Of a DNA stretch of 64,000 nucleotides, positions 50,485 to 59,161 are shown in pieces. Under the pieces are notes generated by a model. It was given only the letters and a program-made list of their open reading frames with translations. It had not been told where the DNA came from and made no database searches. The DNA is from CAMLJR01 sp964631955 (GTDB taxonomy: Bacteria; Pseudomonadota; Gammaproteobacteria; Pseudomonadales; CAMLJR01), in contig CAZWBA010000002.1 in NCBI GenBank assembly GCA_964631955.1, positions 310,001-374,000 on the forward strand, read 5' to 3'. The position numbers and the translations under genes are program-made. Within the stretch, counting starts at the first letter, position 1. Every line of letters starts with the position of its first letter.

Positions 50485-51159
50485 TCAGGCCGAGGCGGCG
50501 CGAATACCGCTGGCGTCCAGAAATACCGGCAGCGCGTCGGGCCGCCAGCGCGGGCAGCAGCGCAAGGTCTGCTGCCATTCGGGATTGTCACGGTAACTCG
50601 TCAGCCAAGCGCGCAACTGACGATACGGCGAAATATCGAACCAGGTGCGATCGATTTCGGCAAACCAGTGTATGAACGGCAACACCGCGATATCGGCGAG
50701 CGTTTCCTCGTCGCCAACCAGAAAGGGTTTGCGCGCCAGACGCGCTTCGAGCTGTGCGAGAAAAATTTCGGCGTCGCTGCGCCGGTTGATCGCGGCGGGA
50801 GGTTGCACCCCGGGGGACGGTTGCGCCGCCGCGGCCTGCGCATATAAATGGCACGCGCTCGCAAACGGGCCATCGATGATATTCACGAGATTTTCGATCG
50901 ATTGCTGACGCACGCGGATCGCCGGCCACAGACCGAGTTGCGGTTTGCGCGCGCTGGCCCATTGTGCAATCGCAAAACTGTCGTCGATCAGTTTGCCGCT
51001 CGGTAATTGCAGCAGCGGTACGCGGGTGACAGCAATGGGAGGATCGGCAGGATCGACTTCGCGCAGTTCGCAATGAATCCCCGCCATCAGCAAGGCAAAA
51101 CGCGCCCGCGCAGAATGCGGGTCGGAAAAATTACTGTAGAGAACGCAAACCGCTGTCAT
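50485..51159 (-). CDS. Glutathione S-transferase family protein
   Basis: A 224-residue protein with a thioredoxin-like N-terminal domain (LYSNFSDPHSARARFALLMAG, VPLLQLPSGKLIDDS with the cis-Pro and Ser of the glutathione site) and a helical C-terminal domain with LADIAVLPFIHWF. An Ala/Pro-rich insert (about 108-125) is unusual. The substrate is unknown. It lies downstream of yaaA on the same strand, 49 bp. Confidence 0.85.
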   Translation of the reverse strand: MTAVCVLYSNFSDPHSARARFALLMAGIHCELREVDPADPPIAVTRVPLLQLPSGKLIDDSFAIAQWASARKPQLGLWPAIRVRQQSIENLVNIIDGPFASACHLYAQAAAAQPSPGVQPPAAINRRSDAEIFLAQLEARLARKPFLVGDEETLADIAVLPFIHWFAEIDRTWFDISPYRQLRAWLTSYRDNPEWQQTLRCCPRWRPDALPVFLDASGIRAASA

Positions 51160-51208
51160 GGTGATGCTCGGTCATCCGCCAATCTTGCCAGCCCTTGTTT
51201 CGAACAGA

Positions 51209-51988
51209 TTACGCCGTGGCTTGCTCGCGCGTGAATATCCATTCGTCGGTCGATGAAAGGCCGGCATTGAATGCGTAACCCTCGTCGGCAAAATCCTTGA
51301 GCGCAGCGACATCCTTCAGCCGATTGCGAATGATGTACCGGCTCATCGTGCCGCGCGCTTTCTTCGCAAAGAAACTCACGATTTTGTAAGTATCGCCTTT
51401 GCGCTCCTTAAATATGGGCGTTACCACGCGCGCTGCCAGCGTTTTCGGATGAACGGCCTTGAAGTATTCCCCGGAGGCGAGATTGACGAGCACGGGTATT
51501 TTTTCGTTTTTCAATTCCTCATTGAGGGCTGCCGTAATTTTGTCGCTCCAGAATGCATAAAGGTTTTTGCCGCGCGCATTCGTCAAATTTGTGCCCATCT
51601 CCAATCGATACGGCTGCATTAAATCGAGCGGTCGCAGCAGGCCATAAAGCCCCGACAAAATTCGCAGATGCCTTTGCGCGAATTCAAAATCCTTTTTCGT
51701 AAACGAATCGGCCTGCAAACCGACATACACATCTCCGCGAAATGCGAGCAGCGCCTGCTTTGCATTCTCGCGAGAAAAAGGCAGCGACCAGTTCATATTG
51801 CGCCGATGATTGAGTTCGGCGAGATCGTCACTGATCGACATGAGTTTGCCGATCTGTATCGGATCGAATTCACGCAGGCGTTCGACCAGTAGTTTCGAAT
51901 CGTCGAGAAATCGCGGCTGAGTGAATATGTCAGTTGATGCGGGTTTTTCAAAGTCGAGCGTTTTTGCGGGGGAAATGACAATCAGCAT
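51209..51988 (-). CDS. yaaA: Peroxide stress protein YaaA
   Basis: YaaA lowers iron-driven peroxide damage (DUF328). The 259-residue protein shows MLIVISPAKTLDFEKPAS at the start and FRGDVYVGLQADSF, GLYGLLRPLDLMQPYRLEMG and LVNLASGEYFKAV, all conserved. The ending carries NAGLSSTDEWIFTRE. It is flanked upstream by a palindromic repeat at 52020-52138. OxyR regulation is known in E. coli but no site is claimed here. Confidence 0.95.
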   Translation of the reverse strand: MLIVISPAKTLDFEKPASTDIFTQPRFLDDSKLLVERLREFDPIQIGKLMSISDDLAELNHRRNMNWSLPFSRENAKQALLAFRGDVYVGLQADSFTKKDFEFAQRHLRILSGLYGLLRPLDLMQPYRLEMGTNLTNARGKNLYAFWSDKITAALNEELKNEKIPVLVNLASGEYFKAVHPKTLAARVVTPIFKERKGDTYKIVSFFAKKARGTMSRYIIRNRLKDVAALKDFADEGYAFNAGLSSTDEWIFTREQATA

Positions 51989-52019
51989 TTTTTACTCGGT
52001 TAAATAAATCGATTCAACA

Positions 52020-52138
52020 TGACCCCTCCGCCTCGCTACGCGAACAGTCTCCCCTACTGCGCAGGGGAGGCCGTTCATGCGCGCCGTTAGGCCTCCCCTA
52101 TGAAATAGGCGAGGTGTCGCGAAGCGACGGAGGGGTCA
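52020..52138. repeat. Palindromic intergenic repeat element (119 bp)
   Basis: TGACCCCTCCG at 52020 is inverted to CGGAGGGGTCA ending 52138; CTCCCCTACTGCGC and the GGCCTCCCCTATG side form inner arms. It lies between the HAD gene stop and yaaA start, both minus strand. Same family as 43767-43879. Confidence 0.8.
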
Positions 52139-52139
52139 G

Positions 52140-52793
52140 CTATCGCAGCGAAATAATCGGCCAGTTACGCTTGAGCGCTTCGCTTCGCAACGTATCGTCG
52201 GGGTCGACCGCCACCGGGTGGCCGACCATATTCAGCAGCGGCAGATCGTTTTGCGAATCGCTGTAGAAGTACGCCTCGGCCGGATCGTACGGATTTTTCT
52301 GTAGCCATTCGCGCAGACAGACGACTTTGCCCTCGCGAAAACACGGCGTGCCGACGACATTGCCGGTGTAGCGTCCATCGCGAATTTCCGGTTCGCTTGC
52401 CAGCAGTGCATCGACGCCGAGGCTTTCGCCGATAGGCCGCGTAATGAAAGCGTTAGTCGCGGTGATGATGAGCAGATAATCGCCCCTCGCGCGGTGTTCG
52501 GCGATCAGCGCGTCAGCTTTCGGCAGACGCAGCGGCGCAATCAGCGTGCGCATGAATTCATCGTGCAGCTGTTTCAATTCGTCGAGCGAAAACCGCGTGA
52601 GTGGTTCGAGTGCGAATTGCAGATAAACGTGAATATCGAGCGTGCCCTCCTGATAGGCGCGAAAGAAACGATCGTTCGCGGCGCCGTACGCTTCGCCATC
52701 GACAATGCCTTTACTGACCAGAAACTGGCCCCAGGCGTGGTCGCTGTCGCCGCCGAGCAGGGTGTTGTCCAGATCGAAAATTGCCAGTGCCAC
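52140..52793 (-). CDS. HAD-family phosphatase (SerB-like subfamily IB)
   Basis: A 217-residue HAD hydrolase with motif I DLDNT (FDLDNTLLGGD), the cap helices, motif II in ITATNAF, and motif III/IV in YSDSQNDLPLL. This is the SerB-like/DUF-type phosphatase that precedes rppH in pseudomonads. Substrate unknown. It starts GTG 52793. It is divergent from rppH, with a 200-bp gap. Confidence 0.85.
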   Translation of the reverse strand: MALAIFDLDNTLLGGDSDHAWGQFLVSKGIVDGEAYGAANDRFFRAYQEGTLDIHVYLQFALEPLTRFSLDELKQLHDEFMRTLIAPLRLPKADALIAEHRARGDYLLIITATNAFITRPIGESLGVDALLASEPEIRDGRYTGNVVGTPCFREGKVVCLREWLQKNPYDPAEAYFYSDSQNDLPLLNMVGHPVAVDPDDTLRSEALKRNWPIISLR

Positions 52794-52994
52794 GTGTTAC
52801 CCACCTTCGAATTTGTTACGAAATTAAACGGATTTTCCTTACCCTGCATTTTAAATACACGCTAGTCGGCCATGCGCGCAAAGCTGTGCAGAATACCTTT
52901 CCGTGCAGGATTGTTCACGTATTCCCATTTGTGGAACAATACCTGCAAATCGATTTTTTATTGTTTCCTCAATCCCTTATTTAGAGATGTGCCC

Positions 52995-53495
52995 GTGATC
53001 GACGCCGATGGCTTCCGCCCGAATGTAGGCATCGTGGTAGCGAATTCGTTCGGCGAAGTGCTGTGGGCGCGTCGTGTCGGTCAGGACGCGTGGCAATTTC
53101 CGCAGGGCGGCATCAATCCCGATGAATCGCCGGAAGATGCGCTCTATCGCGAACTGCACGAGGAAATCGGGCTGCAGCCCGAACATGTCGAAGTGCTCGC
53201 GTGCACGCGCGGCTGGTTGCGCTATCGCCTCCCTGAACGTCTGGTGCGGCGCGGCGGCGATGGTCCGCTGTGCATCGGCCAGAAACAGAAATGGTTTTTA
53301 CTGCGCATGCTCGCGGACGATAACGCCGTGCGCATGGATTGCGGCGACAAGGCCGAATTCGATCACTGGCGCTGGGTGAGTTACTGGTATCCGCTCGGCC
53401 AGGTCGTGTCGTTCAAGCGCGAAGTGTATCGGCGCGCGATGAAGGAATTATCGGTCCGTCACAGTAAATTGACTAACGGCCCCGCCAGGGCCTAA
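52995..53495 (+). CDS. rppH: RNA pyrophosphohydrolase
   Basis: Removes pyrophosphate from mRNA 5' ends, starting decay. The 166-residue protein has the Nudix box GGINPDESPEDALYRELHEE with IGL following, and the RppH ending DHWRWVSYWYPL. GTG 52995 (IDADGFRPNVGIVV) was chosen because the family begins there; the upstream ATG frame is not conserved. ptsP follows 46 bp downstream, as in pseudomonads. Confidence 0.93.
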   Translation: MIDADGFRPNVGIVVANSFGEVLWARRVGQDAWQFPQGGINPDESPEDALYRELHEEIGLQPEHVEVLACTRGWLRYRLPERLVRRGGDGPLCIGQKQKWFLLRMLADDNAVRMDCGDKAEFDHWRWVSYWYPLGQVVSFKREVYRRAMKELSVRHSKLTNGPARA

Positions 53496-53541
53496 TCGCT
53501 AAACGATCGCTCGTCGACGAGTGCAGGCGCCAGGAAGCCAA

Positions 53542-55836
53542 ATGGAACAAAAAATCAGCATGCTCGACGCCCTGCGCAACATTGTGCAGGAGGTCAACGC
53601 TGCCGATGATTTGCAGACCGCGCTCAACGCCATCGTGCGGCGCGTGCGCTCGGTCATGGGCACGGAAGTGTGCACCGTCTACTTGCGCGATCCCGACACT
53701 GGCCGTCTCATTTTCATGGCCAACGAAGGCCTCAACCCGGATTTCATCGGCAAGATCAGTCTCGCCGCCGACGAGGGTCTGGTCGGTCAGGTCGCGGCGC
53801 GCGAAGAACCGCTCAATACCGATGATGCCGAATCGCATCCAAGCTTCCTGTTCCTGCCGGGCATCGGCGAAGAACGTTTCAGCTCGTTTCTCGGCGTACC
53901 CATCATTCACCAGCGCCGCGTGCTCGGCGTCCTCGTGGTGCAGCAGGTCGAGCAGCGCCGTTTCGACGAACACGAAGAAGCGTTTCTGGTCACCTGCTCC
54001 GCGCAGCTCGCCAGCGTCATCGCACACGCGCAGGCGACGGGCTCGATCTCGCATACCGACGAAAGCGGCAAAGCCACCAGCACGGCCCGCTTTCAGGGCG
54101 TGCCGGGCGCTCCGGGCATCGCCATCGGCCAGGCGGTGGTGATTTCGCCACCGGCCGATCTGCATTCGGTGCCGCACCGCAGTTGCACCGATCCCGACGC
54201 GGAAATTCAGTTTTTCTACGATTGCCTCGCCGCCGTGCGCAAGGACATGCAGGAGCTCGGCACCAAGCTTTCCTCGCGCCTGGCGCCGCAGGAACAGGCG
54301 CTGTTCGATGTCTATCTGCGCATGCTCGAAGACAATGCCTTCGGTTCGGAAGTGGTCGAACTGATCCGCCAGGGCGAATGGGCACAGGGCGCGCTGAGCC
54401 AGGTCGTGCTCGCGCACGTGCGCACCTTCGAGATGATGGACGATCCGTATCTCAAGGAGCGCTCGGTCGACGTCAAGGATCTGGGCCGCCGCGTGCTCGC
54501 GTATCTGCAGGCCGCGAATACCTCGCCGGTGACGTACCCCGATCGCACCATCCTGGTCGGCGAGGAACTCACGGCGTCGATGCTCGGCGAAGTGCCGAAA
54601 GAAAAATTGTTCGGTCTGGTTTCCGTCGAAGGCTCGGGCAACTCGCACGTGGCGATTCTCGCGCGCGCGATGGGCATTCCCACCGTCATGGGCTGTCTCG
54701 ATTTGCCGTTCACCCAGGTCGAAGGCGCCGAGCTCATTCTCGATGGCTACAACGGCCTCGTGTATTACAACGCGCCGGCCGAACTGCGCGCCCAGTTTCA
54801 GACCATTTACAACGAAGAACAGCAGATTTCAAAAGGTCTCGAAGCGCTGCGCGACCTGCCGTGCGAAACCACCGACGGCCATCGCATTCCGCTGTGGGTG
54901 AATACCGGCCTGATGGCAGATGTGGTGCGCTCGCTCGAACGGGGCGCCGAAGGTATCGGTCTCTATCGCACCGAAGTGCCGTTCCTGTTGCGCGACCGTT
55001 TTCCGAGCGAAGAGGAGCAGCGCCTCATTTATCGCCAGCAGCTCGAACCGTTCGCGCCATTGCCGGTGACGATGCGCACGCTCGATGTCGGCGGCGATAA
55101 ATCGCTGCCGTATTTTCCGATCGAGGAAGACAATCCGTTTCTCGGCTGGCGCGGTATTCGGGTGACACTCGATCATCCCGAAATTTTTCTCGTGCAAGTG
55201 CGCGCGATGATGAAGGCGAGCGAGGGGCTCAACAATTTGCGCATCATGTTGCCGATGGTGAGCAATGTGCAGGAAATCGACGATGCGCTCGAACTGATTT
55301 TGCGCGCGCACGATGAACTGATCGAAGACGGTCTGCAGATTCCGGTGCCGCCGATCGGCGTGATGGTCGAAGTGCCTTCGGCGGTTTATCAGGCGCGTGC
55401 TTTCGCCAAGCGCGTGAGCTTCCTGTCGGTCGGCTCGAACGATTTAACGCAATATCTCCTCGCCGTCGATCGCAACAACGCGCGCGTCGCCGAGCTGTAT
55501 CACGCCTACCATCCCGCGGTATTGCACGCGCTGCAAAAAGTCGCCGACGCCGGCCACGCCGAAGGCAAGCATGTCAGTATCTGCGGCGAACTGGCGGGTG
55601 ATCCGGCGGCGGCCGTATTGCTGCTCGCGATGGGTTACGACATTTTGTCGATGAACGCGACCAACCTGCCGAAAGTGAAATCCGTCATTCGCAACGTCAG
55701 CATGGAAACCGCGAAAAACCTGCTCGCGAAAGTCATGCAAATGGAAACATCGGAACAGATCCGCGACTACCTCGATGCCGAATTGAAATCGGCAGGCGTC
55801 GGCAGATTCCGGCCGATGACAGGAAAAATCAAATAA
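53542..55836 (+). CDS. ptsP: Phosphoenolpyruvate-protein phosphotransferase PtsP (EI-Ntr)
   Basis: First enzyme of the nitrogen-related phosphotransfer system. The 764-residue protein has an N-terminal GAF domain (about 15-160: VCTVYLRDPDTGRLIFMANEG), the phosphohistidine domain with the active His in GSGNSHVAILARAMGIPT (about 370), and the PEP-binding TIM-barrel domain (RTEVPFLLRDRFPSEEEQ, MVEVPSAVY, SVGSNDLTQYLLAVDRNN, CGELAGDPAA). AGGAAG precedes ATG 53542. It pairs with rppH. The GAF domain marks it as PtsP, not sugar-system EI. Confidence 0.96.
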   Translation: MEQKISMLDALRNIVQEVNAADDLQTALNAIVRRVRSVMGTEVCTVYLRDPDTGRLIFMANEGLNPDFIGKISLAADEGLVGQVAAREEPLNTDDAESHPSFLFLPGIGEERFSSFLGVPIIHQRRVLGVLVVQQVEQRRFDEHEEAFLVTCSAQLASVIAHAQATGSISHTDESGKATSTARFQGVPGAPGIAIGQAVVISPPADLHSVPHRSCTDPDAEIQFFYDCLAAVRKDMQELGTKLSSRLAPQEQALFDVYLRMLEDNAFGSEVVELIRQGEWAQGALSQVVLAHVRTFEMMDDPYLKERSVDVKDLGRRVLAYLQAANTSPVTYPDRTILVGEELTASMLGEVPKEKLFGLVSVEGSGNSHVAILARAMGIPTVMGCLDLPFTQVEGAELILDGYNGLVYYNAPAELRAQFQTIYNEEQQISKGLEALRDLPCETTDGHRIPLWVNTGLMADVVRSLERGAEGIGLYRTEVPFLLRDRFPSEEEQRLIYRQQLEPFAPLPVTMRTLDVGGDKSLPYFPIEEDNPFLGWRGIRVTLDHPEIFLVQVRAMMKASEGLNNLRIMLPMVSNVQEIDDALELILRAHDELIEDGLQIPVPPIGVMVEVPSAVYQARAFAKRVSFLSVGSNDLTQYLLAVDRNNARVAELYHAYHPAVLHALQKVADAGHAEGKHVSICGELAGDPAAAVLLLAMGYDILSMNATNLPKVKSVIRNVSMETAKNLLAKVMQMETSEQIRDYLDAELKSAGVGRFRPMTGKIK

Positions 55837-55849
55837 TTCTTCAATATCT

Positions 55850-55946
55850 GTAGGGGCGGACCTATGTGCCCGCCCTATTTGATTGCGTAACCATTATCAA
55901 AAAACAACGTAGAAATAATTAGGGCGAACACATAGGTTCGCCCTAC
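55850..55946. repeat. Inverted intergenic repeat (97 bp)
   Basis: GTAGGGGCGGACCTATGTG at the left is an imperfect inverse of CACATAGGTTCGCCCTAC at the right, with an AT-rich middle (ATTATCAAAAAACAACG). A third repeat family, between ptsP and a convergent membrane protein gene. It may be a transcript end or a dispersed element. Confidence 0.7.
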
Positions 55947-55953
55947 GTGATGC

Positions 55954-56268
55954 CTAAGGATTCAGCGCGCCGTACAACAAATACGCGCCGAATGCCGCGC
56001 ACGCGTAACCGCCCAGCCACACTTCCATCATGAACATCTGCGGATCTGCTGCCTTCGAAACGCTCGGCCGCATCACGCTGTATTGCAGCTTGCTGCTCAG
56101 CAGCGCGACCGAAAGACCATACGCAATCGTCAATACGTAAAGCGCCAATTCAACGTAACGCAAGGGCTGGCTATCGCTGGCGGTTGCGAGTCTGACCACC
56201 ACCCACGCCACCGATGCGACGATGACAAGAATAATGAGCGGCATGATGCGCCTATCGGGTTTTTCCAC
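55954..56268 (-). CDS. Small membrane protein of unknown function
   Basis: A 104-residue protein with three hydrophobic segments (IMPLIILVIVASVAWVVVRL, YVELALYVLTIAYGLSVALL, and WLGGYACAAFGAYLLYGA). Not recognised. It begins MEKPDRR and has an AGGTAGT-type ribosome site. It lies 59 bp downstream of the D-2-hydroxyglutarate dehydrogenase gene on the same strand. Confidence 0.75.
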   Translation of the reverse strand: MEKPDRRIMPLIILVIVASVAWVVVRLATASDSQPLRYVELALYVLTIAYGLSVALLSSKLQYSVMRPSVSKAADPQMFMMEVWLGGYACAAFGAYLLYGALNP

Positions 56269-56327
56269 GGTGACTACCTCTATTTTTATTGTTTAGCGTT
56301 TGAGCGAGCTTCGAACAGCATCCGCTG

Positions 56328-57740
56328 CTAATCGAAAATCTTGCCCGGATTCATGATCCCGTTCGGATCGAACACCTTTTTTACACTTTTCATCAGCTCG
56401 ATTTCCACCGCGCCGCGGCCGTATTGCAAATAATCTTTTTTCAGCAGGCCGACACCGTGCTCGGCGGACACGCTGCCCTGATGACGCTGCACGATATCGA
56501 ATACGCGCTTCGATACGCCGTGACAGCGTTCATGAAATTCGGCGATCGGCAGATCGTCCGGCTTCAGGATATTCAGATGCAGGTTGCCATCACCGATGTG
56601 GCCGAACCAGATGATTTCGAAATCCGGGTATTCGCGCTGCACCACGGCATCGACTTCGTCGATGAACGTCGGGATTTTCGAAATCACTGTGGCGATATCA
56701 TTTTTGTAGGGCGTCCAGCGCGAAATCGTTTCGGAAATATCCTCGCGCAGACGCCATAAATTCTGCAGCTGCTCGATGCTCTGGCTCATCACACCGTCGA
56801 CCACCCAGCCCTGCTCGACGCAATGCTCGAATAACTCCATCGCCTGCGCTTCGACATCGTCGTTGAGTTTTTCGAATTCGAGCAACGCATAAAATGCAGC
56901 GGGTGTATCGAATGGCTTCTGCAGGTTCTGATGCGCAACAACCTTTTCGAGTGCTTTATCGGAGAAAAATTCAAACGCGGTGAGATCGAGCTTGCCCTGA
57001 AATGTGTGCAGCACATCCATGATGCTGTCGAACGCGGGCACGCCGAGCACGAGCACGGTGAGATCGACGGGCGGGCGCGTGAGCTGCATGGTCGCTTCGC
57101 AAATAAAACCGAGCGTGCCTTCGGCGCCGATAAATAGCTGACGCAAATCGTAGCCGGCATTGTTTTTAATGAGGCCGCGATTCAGATCGAGAATATCGCC
57201 GTTACCTGTCACCACTTTCAAACCGGCGACCCAATCGCGTGTCATGCCGTAGCGAATGACTTTGATGCCGCCCGCGTTGGTCGAAATATTGCCGCCGATC
57301 TGCGATGAACCCGCCGAAGCGAAATCGACCGGATAATACAAACCCTGCGCTTCGGCGAATTGTTGTAACTGCTCAGTGACGACGCCCGCGCCGCACACGA
57401 CGCTGCGATCGAGCGCATTGAAATCACTGATCTTATTCATGTAATCGAAGGCGACCACGACCTCACCGTTCGTTGCGACCGCGCCGCCGCTCAACCCCGT
57501 GCGCCCACCCGAAGGCACCAGCGCCACGCGTTCGGCATTGGCCCACTTCACCAGCGCCTGCACCTGCTCGACGCTGCGCGGAAAGACAATGGCGGATGGC
57601 GCCGGCGGATACGCCTTGGTCCAGTCGCGGCCGAAACGCTGCAGATCGTCGGCGGCGGTCGTGACTTTATCGGCGCCGACAATGGCTTTGAGCTGTTCGA
57701 TACGATGGCTGTCGAGGGTTGCGGCGGGAACTGCGGACAT
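56328..57740 (-). CDS. FAD-linked oxidase, D-2-hydroxyglutarate dehydrogenase type
   Basis: A 470-residue protein with an FAD-binding PCMH domain (VALVPSGGRTGLSGGAV, GGNISTNAGGIKVIRYG) and a C-terminal FAD-oxidase domain (IIWFGHIGDGNLHLNI, GSVSAEHGVGLLKKDYLQ). The Pseudomonas homologue next to serA oxidises the D-2-hydroxyglutarate made by SerA side activity. ATG 57740 was chosen; an in-frame start at 57815 is not conserved. It is divergent from serA, 162 bp between starts. Confidence 0.88.
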   Translation of the reverse strand: MSAVPAATLDSHRIEQLKAIVGADKVTTAADDLQRFGRDWTKAYPPAPSAIVFPRSVEQVQALVKWANAERVALVPSGGRTGLSGGAVATNGEVVVAFDYMNKISDFNALDRSVVCGAGVVTEQLQQFAEAQGLYYPVDFASAGSSQIGGNISTNAGGIKVIRYGMTRDWVAGLKVVTGNGDILDLNRGLIKNNAGYDLRQLFIGAEGTLGFICEATMQLTRPPVDLTVLVLGVPAFDSIMDVLHTFQGKLDLTAFEFFSDKALEKVVAHQNLQKPFDTPAAFYALLEFEKLNDDVEAQAMELFEHCVEQGWVVDGVMSQSIEQLQNLWRLREDISETISRWTPYKNDIATVISKIPTFIDEVDAVVQREYPDFEIIWFGHIGDGNLHLNILKPDDLPIAEFHERCHGVSKRVFDIVQRHQGSVSAEHGVGLLKKDYLQYGRGAVEIELMKSVKKVFDPNGIMNPGKIFD

Positions 57741-57902
57741 GCGGACCTCTGAAGCTATAGAGCGGCCGACGATTAGCGAATTCGGCAAAGTCGGGTAACG
57801 GAAAACGGCCGGCATGATACCATAGCGCCCTTTTTTCAGGCTGGACCGCCGGTTCGCCTCTCCCCGTTAAATCAAAGCCCAAAGCGCAGTTTGGAGTTGA
57901 TC

Positions 57903-59132
57903 ATGGCCAAGACATCGCTCGACAAAAGCAAAATCAAATTTCTGCTCCTGGAAGGCGTGAGCCAGACCGCCATCGACACGCTCAAGGCCGCCGGCTACTC
58001 CAATATCGACTATCACAAGAAAGCACTGCCCGACGCCGAATTGAAAACAGCGATTCGCAACGCGCATTTCGTCGGCCTTCGCTCGCGTACGCAATTGACC
58101 GCCGAAGTGTTTGCTGCCGCGGAAAGACTCATCGCTGTCGGCTGTTTCTGCATCGGCACCAACCAGGTCGATTTGAAAGCGGCAACCGAGCACGGCGTCG
58201 TCGTCTTCAATGCGCCGTATTCGAACACACGCTCGGTGGCCGAACTCGTCATCGCCGAAGCAATTTTATTATTGCGCCGCATCGCCGAGAAAAATGCTGC
58301 GGCGCATCGCGGTCAATGGCAGAAAAGCGCGGATGGTGCTTACGAAATTCGCGGCAAGACGCTCGGCATCGTCGGCTACGGCAGCATCGGCATGCAGTTG
58401 TCGGTGATCGCCGAATCGCTCGGCATGAAGGTATGCTTCTCCGATGTCGTCGCCAAATTGCCGCTTGGCAATGCCGTGCAAAAAACCTCGATCGACGAAT
58501 TGCTCGCGTGTAGCGATATCGTCTCGCTGCATGTTCCCGACAACAAATCGACGCGGATGATGATCGGCGCACGCGAACTCGGCCTGATGAAAAAAGGCGG
58601 CATTCTGATCAATGCGGCGCGCGGCACCGTGGTCGATATCGATGCACTCGCCGCCTCGCTGGAGAGCCAGCATCTGGCCGGAGCCGCGATCGATGTATTC
58701 CCGGTTGAGCCGCGCTCGAACGACGATGAATTCGTTTCGCCGCTGCGCAAGTTCGACAATGTCTTTTTGACACCGCACATCGGCGGCTCGACGCAGGAAG
58801 CGCAGGAAAATATCGGCCTCGAAGTCGCGGAAAAACTCGTGCGCTACAGCGATACCGGCACCACCACAACCTCGGTGAATTTTCCGGAAGTGGCGCTGCC
58901 CTCGCACCCCGGCAAACACCGTTTGCTGCATGTGCATCGCAACGTTCCGGGTGTCATGTCGGCCATCAACAAAGTATTTTCGGAAAACAATATCAACATC
59001 AGCGGCCAGTATTTGCAGACGGTTGAAAATGTCGGCTACGTGGTCATCGATGTCGATCAGGAATACAGCGAACTGGCGCTCGACAAATTGCGGCAGGTGG
59101 AAGGAACGATCCGGACGCGCGTTTTGTTTTAA
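57903..59132 (+). CDS. serA: D-3-phosphoglycerate dehydrogenase
   Basis: First step of serine synthesis from glycolytic 3-phosphoglycerate. The 409-residue protein has the NAD loop GIVGYGSIGMQLSVIAE, the LMKKGGILINAARGTVVD and DVFPVEP segments, and the GGSTQEAQENIG helix; a C-terminal ACT domain (about 335-409, HRNVPGVMSAINKVFSE) is the serine-binding regulatory part. ATG 57903 with GGAG upstream was chosen. Divergent partner is the D-2-hydroxyglutarate dehydrogenase. Confidence 0.96.
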   Translation: MAKTSLDKSKIKFLLLEGVSQTAIDTLKAAGYSNIDYHKKALPDAELKTAIRNAHFVGLRSRTQLTAEVFAAAERLIAVGCFCIGTNQVDLKAATEHGVVVFNAPYSNTRSVAELVIAEAILLLRRIAEKNAAAHRGQWQKSADGAYEIRGKTLGIVGYGSIGMQLSVIAESLGMKVCFSDVVAKLPLGNAVQKTSIDELLACSDIVSLHVPDNKSTRMMIGARELGLMKKGGILINAARGTVVDIDALAASLESQHLAGAAIDVFPVEPRSNDDEFVSPLRKFDNVFLTPHIGGSTQEAQENIGLEVAEKLVRYSDTGTTTTSVNFPEVALPSHPGKHRLLHVHRNVPGVMSAINKVFSENNINISGQYLQTVENVGYVVIDVDQEYSELALDKLRQVEGTIRTRVLF

Positions 59133-59161
59133 ACATTAGTCATCGGCGCGTCACGGAAATA

